A DNA stretch of 64,000 nucleotides from Macrothele yani (lineage: Eukaryota > Arthropoda > Arachnida > Araneae > Macrothelidae). The stretch spans positions 41,806,905-41,870,904 of the forward strand of contig CM077010.1 of assembly GCA_039090855.1 (NCBI GenBank). Direction: 5' to 3'. Shown in pieces: positions 33,620 to 44,786 of this stretch. Position 1 is the stretch's first letter, and every line of letters starts with the position of its first letter. Under the pieces are notes generated by a model, which saw only the letters and a program-made list of their open reading frames with translations, was not told the origin of the DNA and made no database searches. The translations under genes were made by a program, and so were the position numbers.

Positions 33620-34920
33620 TTTCATAACTTAATGCAATATTATACAGTATTAGACATAATGGGGGAGATATTGCATCGCCCTGTTTAAATCCAGTTGTAA
33701 TGCAAAAGTTATGTGCTAAATTTCCCATGACTTTAAATTTTAAAGTCGTGTTTGTTGCCCAAGCACACTGGAATTAAATAAACCATTTTACTGGAAAAAC
33801 CACGTTGTTTCTAAATGTTAATTAGATTGTTTTTTATCTAACTATTTTTAGGCACAATTCTTCATTCATTTCGATTTGAGATTGCATCGTGCCCACAAAA
33901 ATTCAGTGACGCCACATAATTAGATGCACATGCTCGCGATTTTCGATTCCCATTCCTGAGGCGCATAGCACAGCGCATGGAAAGTGTTCAGAAATTTCTC
34001 CTCCACACTGAGCACAAGCTCAAGCACTCTGCTTAGCTTTCTCTATTTATGATGTAAGTGAATTTCAAATAAACGGTGAACAGTTTCCCCGAGTCCCATT
34101 CTAAGCAAAATATGAAATGAAATTATCCAGAGTTCCGGGAAAGTTTCTCCATGGTGGAGCTTCATTATGCCTTCATATTTGTTGTCTTCCGCCTTTTTTA
34201 ATGAGTAGCTCGCTTCGTGTATTCTTTCAGGAAGAAAAACGTTTTATTTGCTGATTTATTGCTTACTGAAACAAAATGCCGAAAGGAAAGACATTTTCCG
34301 ACGTAGAGGCATTATTCTTAATATCAATAAGGAGCGCAAAATCAATTACAACCTCGAAAGCTAACATCCATTACGTTCAAAACATCCAGACGACACACGG
34401 GCAGCGCCTCAATTTGTTTATTCCTATGTAATCATCGAAAATGGACGGTAGCGGAGTCTTCCCGTTAATCAGGGACTTCCTGAGACAGCGGCGCTTAACC
34501 ATCTCTCTCTCTCTCTCCGTCTCTCCAGTCAGCAACGCTGCTGCTTCGATTCATTAACATTAGCGAACTTGCTATGGCAACACAGCTGGCAGTGATCGAC
34601 TGCAGAACCTTCCTAAAACCGGAGCTTAATTCTGCGGACGCTTCAAACGAAATGAAGGGCAGATCTCTCACATCAAGCCCATTTGCCTGGAACATTTCTT
34701 TACATAACGTACTTCAGGAAGTTCGTCGAGAGCAAGTACGATTTTATACAAACATGGAAATCACGAGAGAGGCGAGTATTACAGAAGACGTTCTTAGCAA
34801 GCATTGTTATTCAGATTCATGCTTTTGTATATAGCGCTAATGAGCTTAATAAGTATTCGTAACTGTCATCTTAAATTCCGATATTCAGCGACATTGGTAA
34901 AAAGAAGTCGTGGCCAGAAA
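33620..34920. other. no gene seen
   Basis: AT-rich DNA with a short (TC)n run at 34502-34521. At 34921-34952 there is a Tc1-type terminal sequence (ACTATACGGTCAAAAGTATT), the only remnant of another element. Confidence 0.5.
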
Positions 34921-35159
34921 TACACTATACGGTCAAAAGTATTCGGACACCTTGTGAAAACACAAATTTGTCGCGCCTCCTCGCTCCGGAGCCAGTTGTT
35001 CTAACCAGAGACAGAAACGGGTCACGGGTCAACGGGTTGGGTCAAGGTGTTCCTAACCCGATTTTATTCCCTTTTTATTTTTGAAAAGAGAAAAATATGT
35101 TCCAAAGAAAAATGCGCGTTGTGGAATTCTGCAGTCGATACTGGTGCCCACGGAGTGTA

Positions 35160-36680
35160 TAGTGCGTCGCATAAATATAGAGACAGAACAAATTCTCAAC
35201 TAAAAAAGAAACAACAACGAGCTGAAATGTACACCTCATATTTATAGCAAATATAGCATAGGACACGCAGCTGCACAATAGCCTGACGGAAACATAACAA
35301 TTCCAACCCCAAGTACAAGAAAAAAAAACAGAAATACGCTGTCTCAAAATTATAAGACCTCCGTTACGAATAGTGGAGCCGTTGTTCCGAATAACACTGA
35401 AAACCCGATTGGGCATGCTGTCCACCAGGTGATGTAAGTGTTCTGGACGGAGTGCGTACCAGCTTCGTTCAATCTGCTCTTTCAATGCCACCACACTTGA
35501 GAACTGCCGTCCATTCGCATAAACATCACGAGCTAGGCTACCCCCAGAGGTTCTCGATAGGGTTCAGATCTGGACTGAGTGCTGGTCAATCCATTACGGT
35601 CACATGATGAGTGTTAAACCAGCTTTTCGTTGAAGCAGACCGATGGATAGAGGTATTGTCTTGCTGGAACAGATAATCAACACCCGCTAGAGTTTCGGCA
35701 AAGGGTAGAAGATGGCTGCTGAGTATGTCCTGATACGTTTTGGAGTTTTGCCTGCCTTGCAGAAAAGCGATATCCGTTGTCCAATTGAACGCAAAAGCTT
35801 CCCAGACCGTCACAGATCCCCCTCATTTCTGTCTGCTGAAGAAGGTGCGTGGCTCGCGTCGTAAATCATGCCAATAACAGTTCCAACTATCAGGGCCGTC
35901 CAGGTTTAACATTTTCTCATCGCTGAAAATAGTTGTGATCCACTCGTCCGTCCAGTGCATGTGGCTGCTTGCCCACAACGATCTAGCTTTCTTGTGGCTC
36001 CGCGTGAGGTGTGGCAGACGACGCATTTTAGGGAGCACAATGTTGCGACTTTCCTTGATTCGTCGATGAACTGCGTCCTTTGAGACGGTGACACCAACAG
36101 TCCGCGAAACTTGACGTAGTGATAACCTTTGGGATGAAACTAAACACATGATAGCACGATCATCACGTTTGGTTGTTATAAGAGGCCTTCCAGGCCGTTT
36201 TCTGGCAGTTAATGCACCGCGCTTCGATAAAGTCTTATAAATGACTGCCCTACACCTCCGCATGGCTTTACAAATTTTTGCTACAGGCAATCCATTTGCT
36301 CTCAGTCCCCAAATCTTCTGCACCTCCTCATCAGAAAGTTGACTGTTACGTGGCATTTCGGCAAATGAATGTCTAACGGCAGGTCCGCTGTCTTTTAGTA
36401 GGCTGGACCGAATTACGGCCCATGCGCGTGCGTACAACATGCTAATTTGTACATCTCATTTGCATGTGGCTACTTTACATAGTTGTCTTTATATTTATGA
36501 GACACCTAAAATTACACTATTTCACTTTATGGTGTTCTTTTCGCACAATCCAGTCATCTCGACGGATCGAAACGTTTGTTGTAGGGTTATGGCTATTTAG
36601 GTACCACTTCAGCTTCCTACCTATATTCGCATTGCGTTCACTGCGCGAAGTCGACTGTCTCTATATTTATGCGACGCACC
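35160..36680 (-). mobile_element. Tc1-like element inside the hAT
   Basis: Perfect 24-bp inverted ends, GTGCGTCGCATAAATATAGA at 35162 and its complement ending at about 36678. An inner repeat of the TGTCTCA[A/T]AA[A/T]TATAA motif (35340 and 36504) gives a two-site IR/DR-like layout. The flanking hAT sequence is continuous with the other hAT copy when the element is left out. Confidence 0.85.
35340..36356 (-). pseudogene. Tc1-like transposase with in-frame stops
   Basis: From ATG at 36356: MPRNSQLSDEEVQKIWGLRA, an HTH with LPVAKICKAMRRCRAVIYKT, GRPLITTKRDDRAIMCLV and LRQVSRTVGVTVSKDAVHRR (second HTH), then TIFSDEKMLNLDG (first Asp). A stop lies near 35820, then VTVWEAFAF, DYLFQQDNTSIHRS (second Asp), a second stop near 35583, and SPDLNPIENLWG (third acidic). 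The C-terminus is VDSMPNRVFSVIRNNGS. The frame stays the same through both main stops, so decay is mild. Confidence 0.85.
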
Positions 36681-36972
36681 TTACAATGATTTGGCATGCA
36701 AAAATATTGTCGTCTCTTTCTTAAATCAAAGAACATTTCCACAGACCGACGTCAGGCACACCGACACTATATCGTAAAAAGATACTTCCTTTGCGTTCTT
36801 TTACAGTGCGATTGTCCAGGGCAAGGTACAGACAAACACCATTCGCCTGCTTCTCTGCTGATTCACTCTCTCCGGGCGAAGTTCACTGTATGACTAAGAG
36901 TTACTTTTCACATCACATCTTTTACATTGAGCATTCAGAGGTTTGCAATTGATGTGCTAACATCCCGTTCCC

Positions 36973-37311
36973 ATGGCATGTCATGTCGAAATTAACTTCT
37001 TATTTGTTAATATGGATGGATTTAATATTAAGGAAGTTGAGAAAGGCGTCAAGGCCAACAAATACGTGCTTGTTGAAAACCACAAGAGGAAGAGTGAATG
37101 CTGGGAATTGTTTCGTCTCATTAAGGAACCGGTGAATAATTCTGTGTTGTTTGGTCTTGCTTGTTGTTCAAAACGTGGAAAGTATATAATTACAAAGAAA
37201 GATGTCGACGGTGTAATAAAAGATTATGGAACCAAAAATGTAACGGACCATATGAAAGTATGCGCATCTCCATCAAAGCGTGGAAAGAGCGAACAATATA
37301 AATACATTTAA
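36973..37311 (+). pseudogene. hAT BED-type zinc-finger exon
   Basis: 112 codons. GFNIKEVEKGVKANKYVLVE leads into SECWELFRLIKEPVNNSVLF, LACCSKRGKYIITKKDVDG, YGTKNVTDHMKVCASPSKRG. This is the BED-finger order with the closing H-x3-C present, but the second Cys of the opening C-x2-C is Arg, whereas the 13.6-kb copy keeps Cys there and lacks the closing half. It would bind the hAT ends if intact. No downstream catalytic exons are found. Confidence 0.75.
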
Positions 37312-39357
37312 ATAAAATGCATTTGTGTAATCGTAAATAATGATTGCCATTTATAATATACTCCATGGTCACGGTCATAGTCAGCCATTACTTCTGGATT
37401 ACGCAAAATAGTGGCAATAAAAATGGCACTAAAATTCAGCAGGTAACCAAATTTTATTATTAAATAAAGGATTTCAGTTATTAAATATCAAGCAGTTATT
37501 GGGTCGAATATATATTATTACGAAAATAATAAGGCCCTAAGCTGTATTTTTGGGGACGCACTTTTAGAGCGCTGAGTTAAAGCAAGAAACACATCTTGCG
37601 AACGAGTCCCCAAAGTTCGCCCTTTCGCCGAGACAAAAATGCGTCTTAAACTCTGTTCCTAGACGGCACGTGATGTGGCCAGACGCAATAAACAAATTCT
37701 CAAGTGGGTTGTTTAAACGGGTCAGGAAGCGAGGGTGGAAGCAGAGAAGAAAATACGTAGTAGCGATTGCTGGGGACCGAGAGAGAGGCAGGCGTCCAAC
37801 GAGAGAAAGGGAGCTGGCTGAAATCACGCAGACGAGAAAAAGATGAGCTTGCGGAAATCTTCCCTTGTATAACGGAGAAAGCATGTTGAGTCTGGCCTCC
37901 TAAACGCATCGAGCTGATGGTGACTACAAATTAAAAGCGAAAAAAAATATATTTGAAGGAACAAGGGAAGTTCCGATAACGAAAAGAAAACATGGGTCTT
38001 TGGGCCCGAATCTCGGAGGCGACAACCATCAAAAGCCAGCGAATAACTAGTGACGGAGTCTCACACTATTCTTCGCAAGTTTTCCCGAAAGATCGAGGGA
38101 CCCGCCTGGACATTGCCGCCACAAAAAGAGAGCAGGATTCATCCCCCCACCCCTTCAGACTTCGCCAAGGGAGAACTGTTAGCTGACCTTAGCGAAGCGG
38201 CTCGTTTCAGCGGATTCCATCCTGCTATTGTTTCAGACCTGCCGGTGCTTGCATCTTCTTCATGGAAGGGCCTCTGTTGCATTCTCACCCCCCTTCCTCC
38301 GACCGAGGAGCGGTGGGGACCAAAAGGCTTGATCATACAGGTGAATTGACAACGTGTGGAATGTTATCATCAGTGTGTGTGTGCGCATTGTGCCATCTGG
38401 AGGAGCACGGGAAAAGAGCGTGTTAAAAGCATGCTCTTCCTAGAAATCAGCAGTGTTACATAAAACGCTGGATTACATCAATCTCAGTCCAAGTGAGTAC
38501 TTACTTCCTGTTTGTCATACCAAACGATTTGGAACATAAGGGCTACAGTTGAGGAACTTTTAATTAGCATGAGTAGTGATTGGCTGGTGAATCCAAGTAG
38601 ATTATGAATCTTTACGCTTTTTTCGTGATTCGAATCTTTCGAATCTTAAACTAAAAAACTTGGCGTTTGGTGCTTATTCTAGAGCGATATTTGTTCGAAT
38701 TTTTGTCAGAATGATGAGTTCTGACATTAGAAAACAATCGAAGAAGATCGTCTGCAGTGTGTACACAGCTATTTGAAATAGATCGTTACTTCCAAACGGG
38801 ATGCAACAGCGAAGAATTGTTCAGCCAATCACAGACAGCAACCGCCAAAGCGACTGGCGTCTCCCATTGGACAGAGCCTTAGCCACCATACCTCAAGTAT
38901 AGTGGGAAAAGTGATTTAGCCATATTTTATCTCATTCCCGGCAGCCGTTACCGTGGTAACAAGCGTCAGAACGGAGAGGGGAATGTAACCTTGAGCCGCG
39001 TCGCGCACAGGACTCAGGCTACTCTGTCTACAGCTCAGCGTTTCTAATTCTACTCAACTCTCCGCAGCGTCTCACTTGCACACGCTACCAGTATACGCTT
39101 GGTGTTATCCTGTCTGTATTTTTTTAGTCTTTTAAGAAGTCTTTTCTTTCCCTTTTTTCTTATACTTATTCTTATATGAATGATTCGAGATTCGAGGGAT
39201 TCGAGTACCTTTTAGGATTCGGATTCGAGAAAATTTAGGGTTCGTCTCACCTCTGGCTCTAACCAACTAAACTACACCGACGAAACGTATCGCTTCAAAT
39301 TTGTCGTCTCGACACGTACTTTACTCACCTCTAGTAAGTCACATCATCTCTCTCTTA

Positions 39358-39624
39358 ATTTATTTTTTGAAGCGAAGAAGGAATTTCATCTATTCCAGAC
39401 GATGTGTGGAACAAACATCACACATTTTTAAAAAAACCCAAGGGCCAGTAGATCCATTTTTACGTTCGGGCGCCAATGTGAAAACAGGAATTTTTCGGTG
39501 ACGAGGATTAAACTCACGTCTCCTACCTCCGGAGTCATTTGCTCTAACCGACTAAGCTGCACCGATGGAATATATTGCTGCAAATATTTCGTCTTGACAT
39601 GTGCTTCACCTCTGTAATACTTCA

Positions 39625-39630
<6 letters not shown>
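39358..39630 (-). mobile_element. SINE S2, nearly complete
   Basis: The complement reads from a tRNA-like head (TCGGTGCAGCTTAGTCGGTT, A box; GAGTTTAATCCTCGTCACCG, B box) through CACATTGGCGCCCGAACG and TGTTTGTTCCACACATCGTC to GAAGCGAAGAAG near 39372 and a T-rich end. It is the best reference copy of S2 in the window. A (GT)n microsatellite follows at 39627-39670. Confidence 0.75.
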
Positions 39631-39639
<9 letters not shown>

Positions 39640-39663
<24 letters not shown>

Positions 39664-41290
39664 TGTGTTAAATACAGATCGGGTTGAAAAATTTATTCTT
39701 TCTTTGAGTGCCCTTTCCCTCGAAGATTATTCACTCATATTTTCTAATAAATATGTAGTTTTCTCGCTCCGGAATGTACATGCACATCTTCCAAATGTCG
39801 CATTTGAAAAAATGTTTTCCCGTTGCATGAGCTTCCATCACGAGAAGCATTTTGTATTTGCCTTTTTTTTTTTTTTTTAAATTCGATTAAGAAATTCTTC
39901 TTTGGCCTCACACCCATGATTGTGAAGAATATTTTGGGCATATTTTCTTGTTCAAATATTGGCAGTTTTCCAGATAGGAGTGTAAAGTTGTTACATTTCG
40001 ATTTAAAAAAAAATTGTGTTGGATATTTTACGCTATGTAGAACATATTGCGTATATTTTAATTTTCCACGAACCCATGGCCTTGCGGCTACTGAGCTAAG
40101 TACATATTTTTGCATATATGAGTTTGAATTTTTTTTCATATTAGGTAGATCACTGCCCAGATTGTGCATTTTAAATAACGTGCAGGTTTTCCTCCAAGAC
40201 ATAAATGTATCCATTGTTTTATCTCTTCTTCCTAAAATCCTTTTTATGTCGGAAACCAGTTGTTACCAGAAACATTTCTTGTATAGTTCTTACTGTTCCA
40301 TCATGTACAATTCTGACGCTAATGGAGCAAAACTGCTTATCTGCATGTGAAGTCATTGCTATGCTTCTAAAATTTCTAAAATATCAATCGAAAGAATTTC
40401 TTATCCACATTAATCATCACCACAAATAGATTCAGCCTCCTCGTTAGAGGTAATGCTTATTTTTATATGCGACAATATTTCCGTTTGTGGAAGTTCAACT
40501 GGTTACCTTCTGTTGCTTGGTATAGATGTTTTTTCATTTCTTCTGAGTTTTCTACTAATGTAATTCAACTTTCTGAGTGAAGCGTAAATTTGCATTTGCA
40601 ACCGTTTATCTGCTTCTCTATTAAAAAAAAACAACGTTTTACATTTTCTGTAAAGAACATTTAGAAGGAGTAATCGTGGCATCCGATAATTCGTTGTAAA
40701 AGTACGTGTTTATGTTATCAATTTGTTTGTCCGTCCGTTCGTCCGCCCGTGGATACCATATCTGTTCATCCATTAGTCCCATTTAAAAACTTCTTTTTCC
40801 ATTGGGAAGCTTAAATTGAGAAAGCAATTTTCCTTGCTTTCCAGCTTTTTTCTGATCCATTACTTTGATACTAGATTGAGTAAATCCTGATGCTATAGCA
40901 TTCAAAATGCATTTTATCCCAGGCTTCTAAATAAACGATTGCCAAAATTCTTCCTTCTCTTCGATACTATTTACGACGAAGACAAGTTCGGCTGCAGTTT
41001 TTTTCAAAATTACTTTCCTGAATTTCGTCAGTTTTTAAATTATTTTGGAACATTTTTTTTTTCATTTTGAGGACGAGTTTTTGAACCCGCTTATGCTGAA
41101 TAATCCAAAGCAGTAACCATGCTGTCATCTGGTGAATTTTTTGGCTTAAAATGCTACCATCTTTCTATCTTTTCTTTCCTATCTTTTGTACATTTGTGAT
41201 GCGTATTTTACCCTGAACCCTAGGAATAGATAGCTTTCCTTGTGTTGTAGTCAGATAAGTAAGCCTTTGTTCTCCAGGAAGCATTTTATG
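39640..41290. other. no gene seen
   Basis: AT-rich. A 175-codon plus-strand frame (39823-40350) and the overlapping 156-codon minus frame are low-complexity (F/L/S or K-rich) without any motif, so neither is called. Confidence 0.45.
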
Positions 41291-41830
41291 CACTGCTACT
41301 CCGTGCTCTCCCGAGCTACTGCCTACATTCATTTTTGCGTATATGAACTAGAAACCTACTTTTCCTAGTTAGTGTCAACATTCATTTTACATATACCGGA
41401 CCAATAACCTGTTTTTCCTAGTTACCGATTACACTCGATTCACACTCAAACAACTCCCTGCATTCCTAAGCTATTGACTACACTTATTATTTTTCATTCA
41501 ATGAAATACAAATATGCTTTCACAATCTACTGTGTACAATTATTTTATATGTAATGAACCAACAGCCTTCACTAGCTGACGACTACACTCATTTTCTTAT
41601 ACGGGAACAATAACTCCCATTTTCTAGCTTTAGTCTAAACTCACTTCATATGTACTGATCCAACAACCTGCTTTCCCAAACTACTGACTACACTTATTTT
41701 TCACATGTCGAACCGACAACCCTTGCTTTTCCAGGTTATTGTCAGCACTCACTTTACATGTACTCAACTAACAACCTGATTTTTCTAGCCATTGTTTACA
41801 CCTATTTTACGTGTACTGACCCAGGCAGCA
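41290..41830 (+). repeat. old minisatellite, about 52-bp unit, left part
   Basis: Loosely repeated units of the type CTACACTCATTTTACATGTA, CTGAACCAACAACCTGCTTT, TCCTAGCTA. Divergence is high, but the order of motifs is regular. The array resumes at 43670, beyond two inserted stretches. Confidence 0.7.
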
Positions 41831-42335
41831 CACCCTTGAAAATTAACGTAGGCGTGACGCTGTGCCGCCGTATTCTATTCCCAATCTGGTAGGCAAGACG
41901 TTATCGTTGAATGCTGACGTAAAGCCAACGATTTTCCTACTGATGAGCTACTGAGGGGAAGGTTTGGGTAATCCGATTACAGTCAAGCGCGACCTAAGTT
42001 CCACAACCAGTGCACCTGTGGGTCATCAACATGGTAGGAGGTAACGCCTGAAGCACAATGTGGATGCCTCTTGTTCAACAGCCTATGTAGGTAAAAGGTT
42101 GGAAACGCTGTCAAAGCACGGTATATTTTGGAGCCAAAACACACACACACACCATATCCCCAAATTATCTTTTAAAAACGTCTTTATTTACAATTTAAAA
42201 ACATGGTAGATAAAAGCTCTGGCAAGCACTTTCGCGACCACTATGGCGGCATCTTCAGGCCGATGAGTGAAACCAGAATTAGAACGGCACAAGGTTAAAT
42301 AGTGACAGACAGGAGCACAAGTAATATACATTATA
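41831..42335 (-). mobile_element. possible retroelement 3' part
   Basis: The minus strand holds GGTTTCACTCATCGGCCTGA, GATGCCGCCATAGTGGTCGC and GTAAATAAAGACGTTTTTAA (AATAAA signal), followed by (GT)n. This resembles 3' ends of retroelements, perhaps Penelope-like. No coding part is present and the class is uncertain. Confidence 0.3.
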
Positions 42336-43661
42336 CACTGCTGGCCACCCAAAATGCAACACCAAGAAGGAAGCATCCGATTGGCCTGAAATTAGCAGCA
42401 TGAGTAGCCCGCGAGAGGACATGCAAACGATTAGCATTGCAGGGCATATGCAAATCATGTGCGCCCGGCAAGTCACCGAGAAGCACTATAAGAAGGGTGC
42501 ACAGAACGCTGGGTGTAAGTAGTGGAAGTGTGTTGTGCTGCCGAACCTGTGCGTGGGAAGCTTCCTGATGCCTCGTCGCAGAATAAGGCAGTCATTCCAG
42601 CACGTTTCGGAGTTCGGCAGAGGACGAATAGTGGCTTATCGAGACAGCGGTTTATCGTACCGAGACATTGGCGCCAGCGTGGGACGACATCCAGCCACAG
42701 TGAGTTGAGTACGGATTCGGTGGGTGCAGGAGGGACGGACCGACCGACGTGAGCGATTGCCGCAGCCGCGACACACCACCGAACGAGAGGACCGGCATGT
42801 TATGCGGCGGGCATTGACGGCTCGCACCGCCACATCACGAACATTAACGCAGGAATTAGGGTGTGTTGCGCAGCAGCCTGTGTTAGCCCGTACCGTTCGA
42901 CGTCGTGCGGCGGCAGTGGGCCGTTGAACGCAGGACCTGGACTACGGAATGGCACGACATTGTCTTCTCCGACGAATCCCGCTTCTGCTTGTAACACCAC
43001 GATGGTCGGATCCGCGTGTGGTGGCACCGCGGAGAGAAACTGTATGACGCCTGCATTATGCATCGTCATACCGGTCCGTTACCTGGCGTTATGGTTTGGG
43101 GCGCAATTGGATATGACACCCGCACCCCTCTGGTACGCATTGCCGGTACACTCAACAGCCACCGCTACATCTCCGACATTTTAGAGCCTGTAGTCCTCCC
43201 TTACCTGCAGGGCCTACCTACGCTGGACAATGCGCGTCCGCACGTGGCACGCATCGTGCAAGAATTCTTCACGGCCCAGCAGGTGTCACTGCTGGCGTGG
43301 CCCGCCTGTTCTCCCGATATGTCGCCCATCGAACTCGTCTGGTCGCTGATCGGCAACCGATTGGCCCGGGAAGCACCACCCGCGGCTACGCCTGATGAAC
43401 GGTGGCAACGTGTGGAAGCAGCCTGGACCGACATACCCCAAGCCTACATCCAAAGCCTCTTTCGTTCGATGCCGCGGCGTGTAGCGGCCGTTATTGCCAG
43501 CCATGGGGGCCACACGAACTATTGATGTCTGCGTGTTCCGCAAGTCGCACGGGCATATAAGCTCAATCGTTTCATCTTTGTATCTGTTGTTATGTGTCCA
43601 GTAAATCTGGGCTTGCTATCTCGTGTCCTTCTTGGTGTTGCATTTTGGGTGGCCAGCAGTG
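42336..43661 (+). mobile_element. Tc1-like element with perfect 36-bp ends
   Basis: The terminal inverted repeat starts CACTGCTGGCCACCCAAAAT at 42336 and is identical over 36 bp to the complement of the right end at 43661. TA flanks both sides (42334-42335, 43662-43663). Identical ends point to a relatively recent insertion. Confidence 0.95.
42568..43525 (+). pseudogene. Tc1-like transposase with deletion and stops
   Basis: From ATG at 42568: MPRRRIRQSFQHVSEFGRGR, IVAYRDSGLSYRDIGASVGR, then a stop near 42706 and a second HTH part (TATSRTLTQELG). The linker before the catalytic core is shortened, with a frame change near 42900. The core continues WHDIVFSDESRFCL (first Asp), a stop, VMVWGAIGYDTRTPLVRIAG, LPTLDNARPHVARIVQEFFT (second Asp), SPDMSPIELVWSLIGN (third, Glu), and ends AAVIASHGGHTNY before TGA at 43523-43525. 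The 3' half (43016-43525) is open. Confidence 0.9.
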
Positions 43662-43669
43662 TAATAAAC

Positions 43670-44240
43670 TCCTTTCCGTAGATACTACCTACACTCATTA
43701 TAAATGCTGATCCAACAAACTCTTTTCCCTAGCTACTATTTACGCTCATTTTAAATTGTTGATCCAACAACTTGCTTTCCGTAGATACTAACTACACTCA
43801 TTTTTCATGTACCCAAACAACAACCTGCTTTTACAAGTTACTATCTATACTCATTTTACATATATTGAACCGGTAACCTGCTTTCTCTAGCTACAGACTA
43901 CACTAATCTCCCGTATACTGAGCAGACAACCTTTTCCCCTATCTATCGTCTACACTTAATTTGGATACGGAGTCAGCAGCTTGCTTTTCGTAGCTACCGG
44001 CCGCACTCATTATTTCTTATACTGAACCAAAAACCTTCTTTTCCTACCTACTAACTACACTTTTTTTTTTTACATACCGAACTGACAACCTACTTTCTCT
44101 AGCTAACACTACTCTCAATTTACATGAAGTGAAACAACAACCTACTTTCCTAAGCCACTGTCTGCACTCACTTTATGTGTACCGAACCGACAATGTACTT
44201 CAGTCAACACTCATTTTTCATACTCGAAACCATACTCGTC
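43670..44240 (+). repeat. old minisatellite, about 52-bp unit, right part
   Basis: Continues the array of 41290-41830, with units such as ACTACACTCATTTTTCATGT and ACAACCTGCTTTTACAAGTT. The intervening Tc1-like element and retroelement piece therefore entered an existing array. Confidence 0.7.
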
Positions 44241-44786
44241 ACGTCTCACACTACAATACAGTGCTCGATCTCAATCATCAGCTGACCCACCCAACTTCTG
44301 GCTACGAATCTTAGTGACCAGCGTATGTGTCTAACGCGTAAACAGTCATACTTCCGTAATTTACTGTCACCGGCTCTCGGAAAGGGAGAATGTCAGTGCA
44401 GTGCATAAACAGACAAACTACGCTTCATTCAGGACTCAAAATCTATACCAAGGGTGAACTACTGACTAAAGGACCGCGTCGCTGACTCGTTGGGGATATT
44501 CATTAGGGTTGCGAATTCCATTTTAAGTGAAAATTGATGGTATTTATAATTTGTGATCTCTGATGTCACAAATACACTGGTCGTGAAAAGATAAACACGG
44601 ATGACAAAAATCAACATAGCTCCAAAACTACGAGAACGAATTTATTCAAATTTAGCACGATCAGACATACAAGTGTTAGGCAGATATCACACAAATATTG
44701 GGAAGCTTGATTGCATATAACCCGAAAAAACACGAAGATACCCAAAACCCATAATAAGAAAAACGTGGTATGAACACCAAATCGTG
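44240..44786. other. no gene seen
   Basis: Short spacer before a Tc1-like pseudogene; no motif recognised. Confidence 0.4.

Larger units (their letters stand above)
35006..39255 (+). mobile_element. hAT element nested in SINE, carrying a Tc1-like element
   Basis: Left end CAGAGACAGAAACGGGTCAC, right end (complement) CAGAGGTGAGACGAACCCTA. Target duplication GTTCTAAC / GCTCTAAC (34998-35005, 39256-39263) has one mismatch in eight. The left 150 bp and the region 36677-37311 match the hAT at 13113-13950. Apart from the BED exon (36973-37311), the remaining 1.9 kb to the right end shows no transposase, so the copy is defective. Confidence 0.8.
34955..39350 (-). mobile_element. SINE S2 split by a 4.25-kb hAT element
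   Basis: The left piece (TTTGTCGCGCCTCCTCGCTC, CGGAGCCAGTTGTTCTAAC) ends at 35005. The right piece (GCTCTAACCAACTAAACTAC, ACCGACGAAACGTATCGCTT) resumes at 39256. Compared with the intact S2 at 32225-32345, the two pieces join without loss. Confidence 0.85.

Noticed and set aside
39823..40350. 175-codon open frame (plus strand) with a 156-codon frame opposite
   Set aside because: Low-complexity F/S/L composition, no motif, AT-rich surroundings; likely chance.
41935..41965. CTGATGAG motif suggesting a hammerhead ribozyme
   Set aside because: No pairable stem II follows and the GAAA core is missing (GAAG instead), so the ribozyme fold is not supported.
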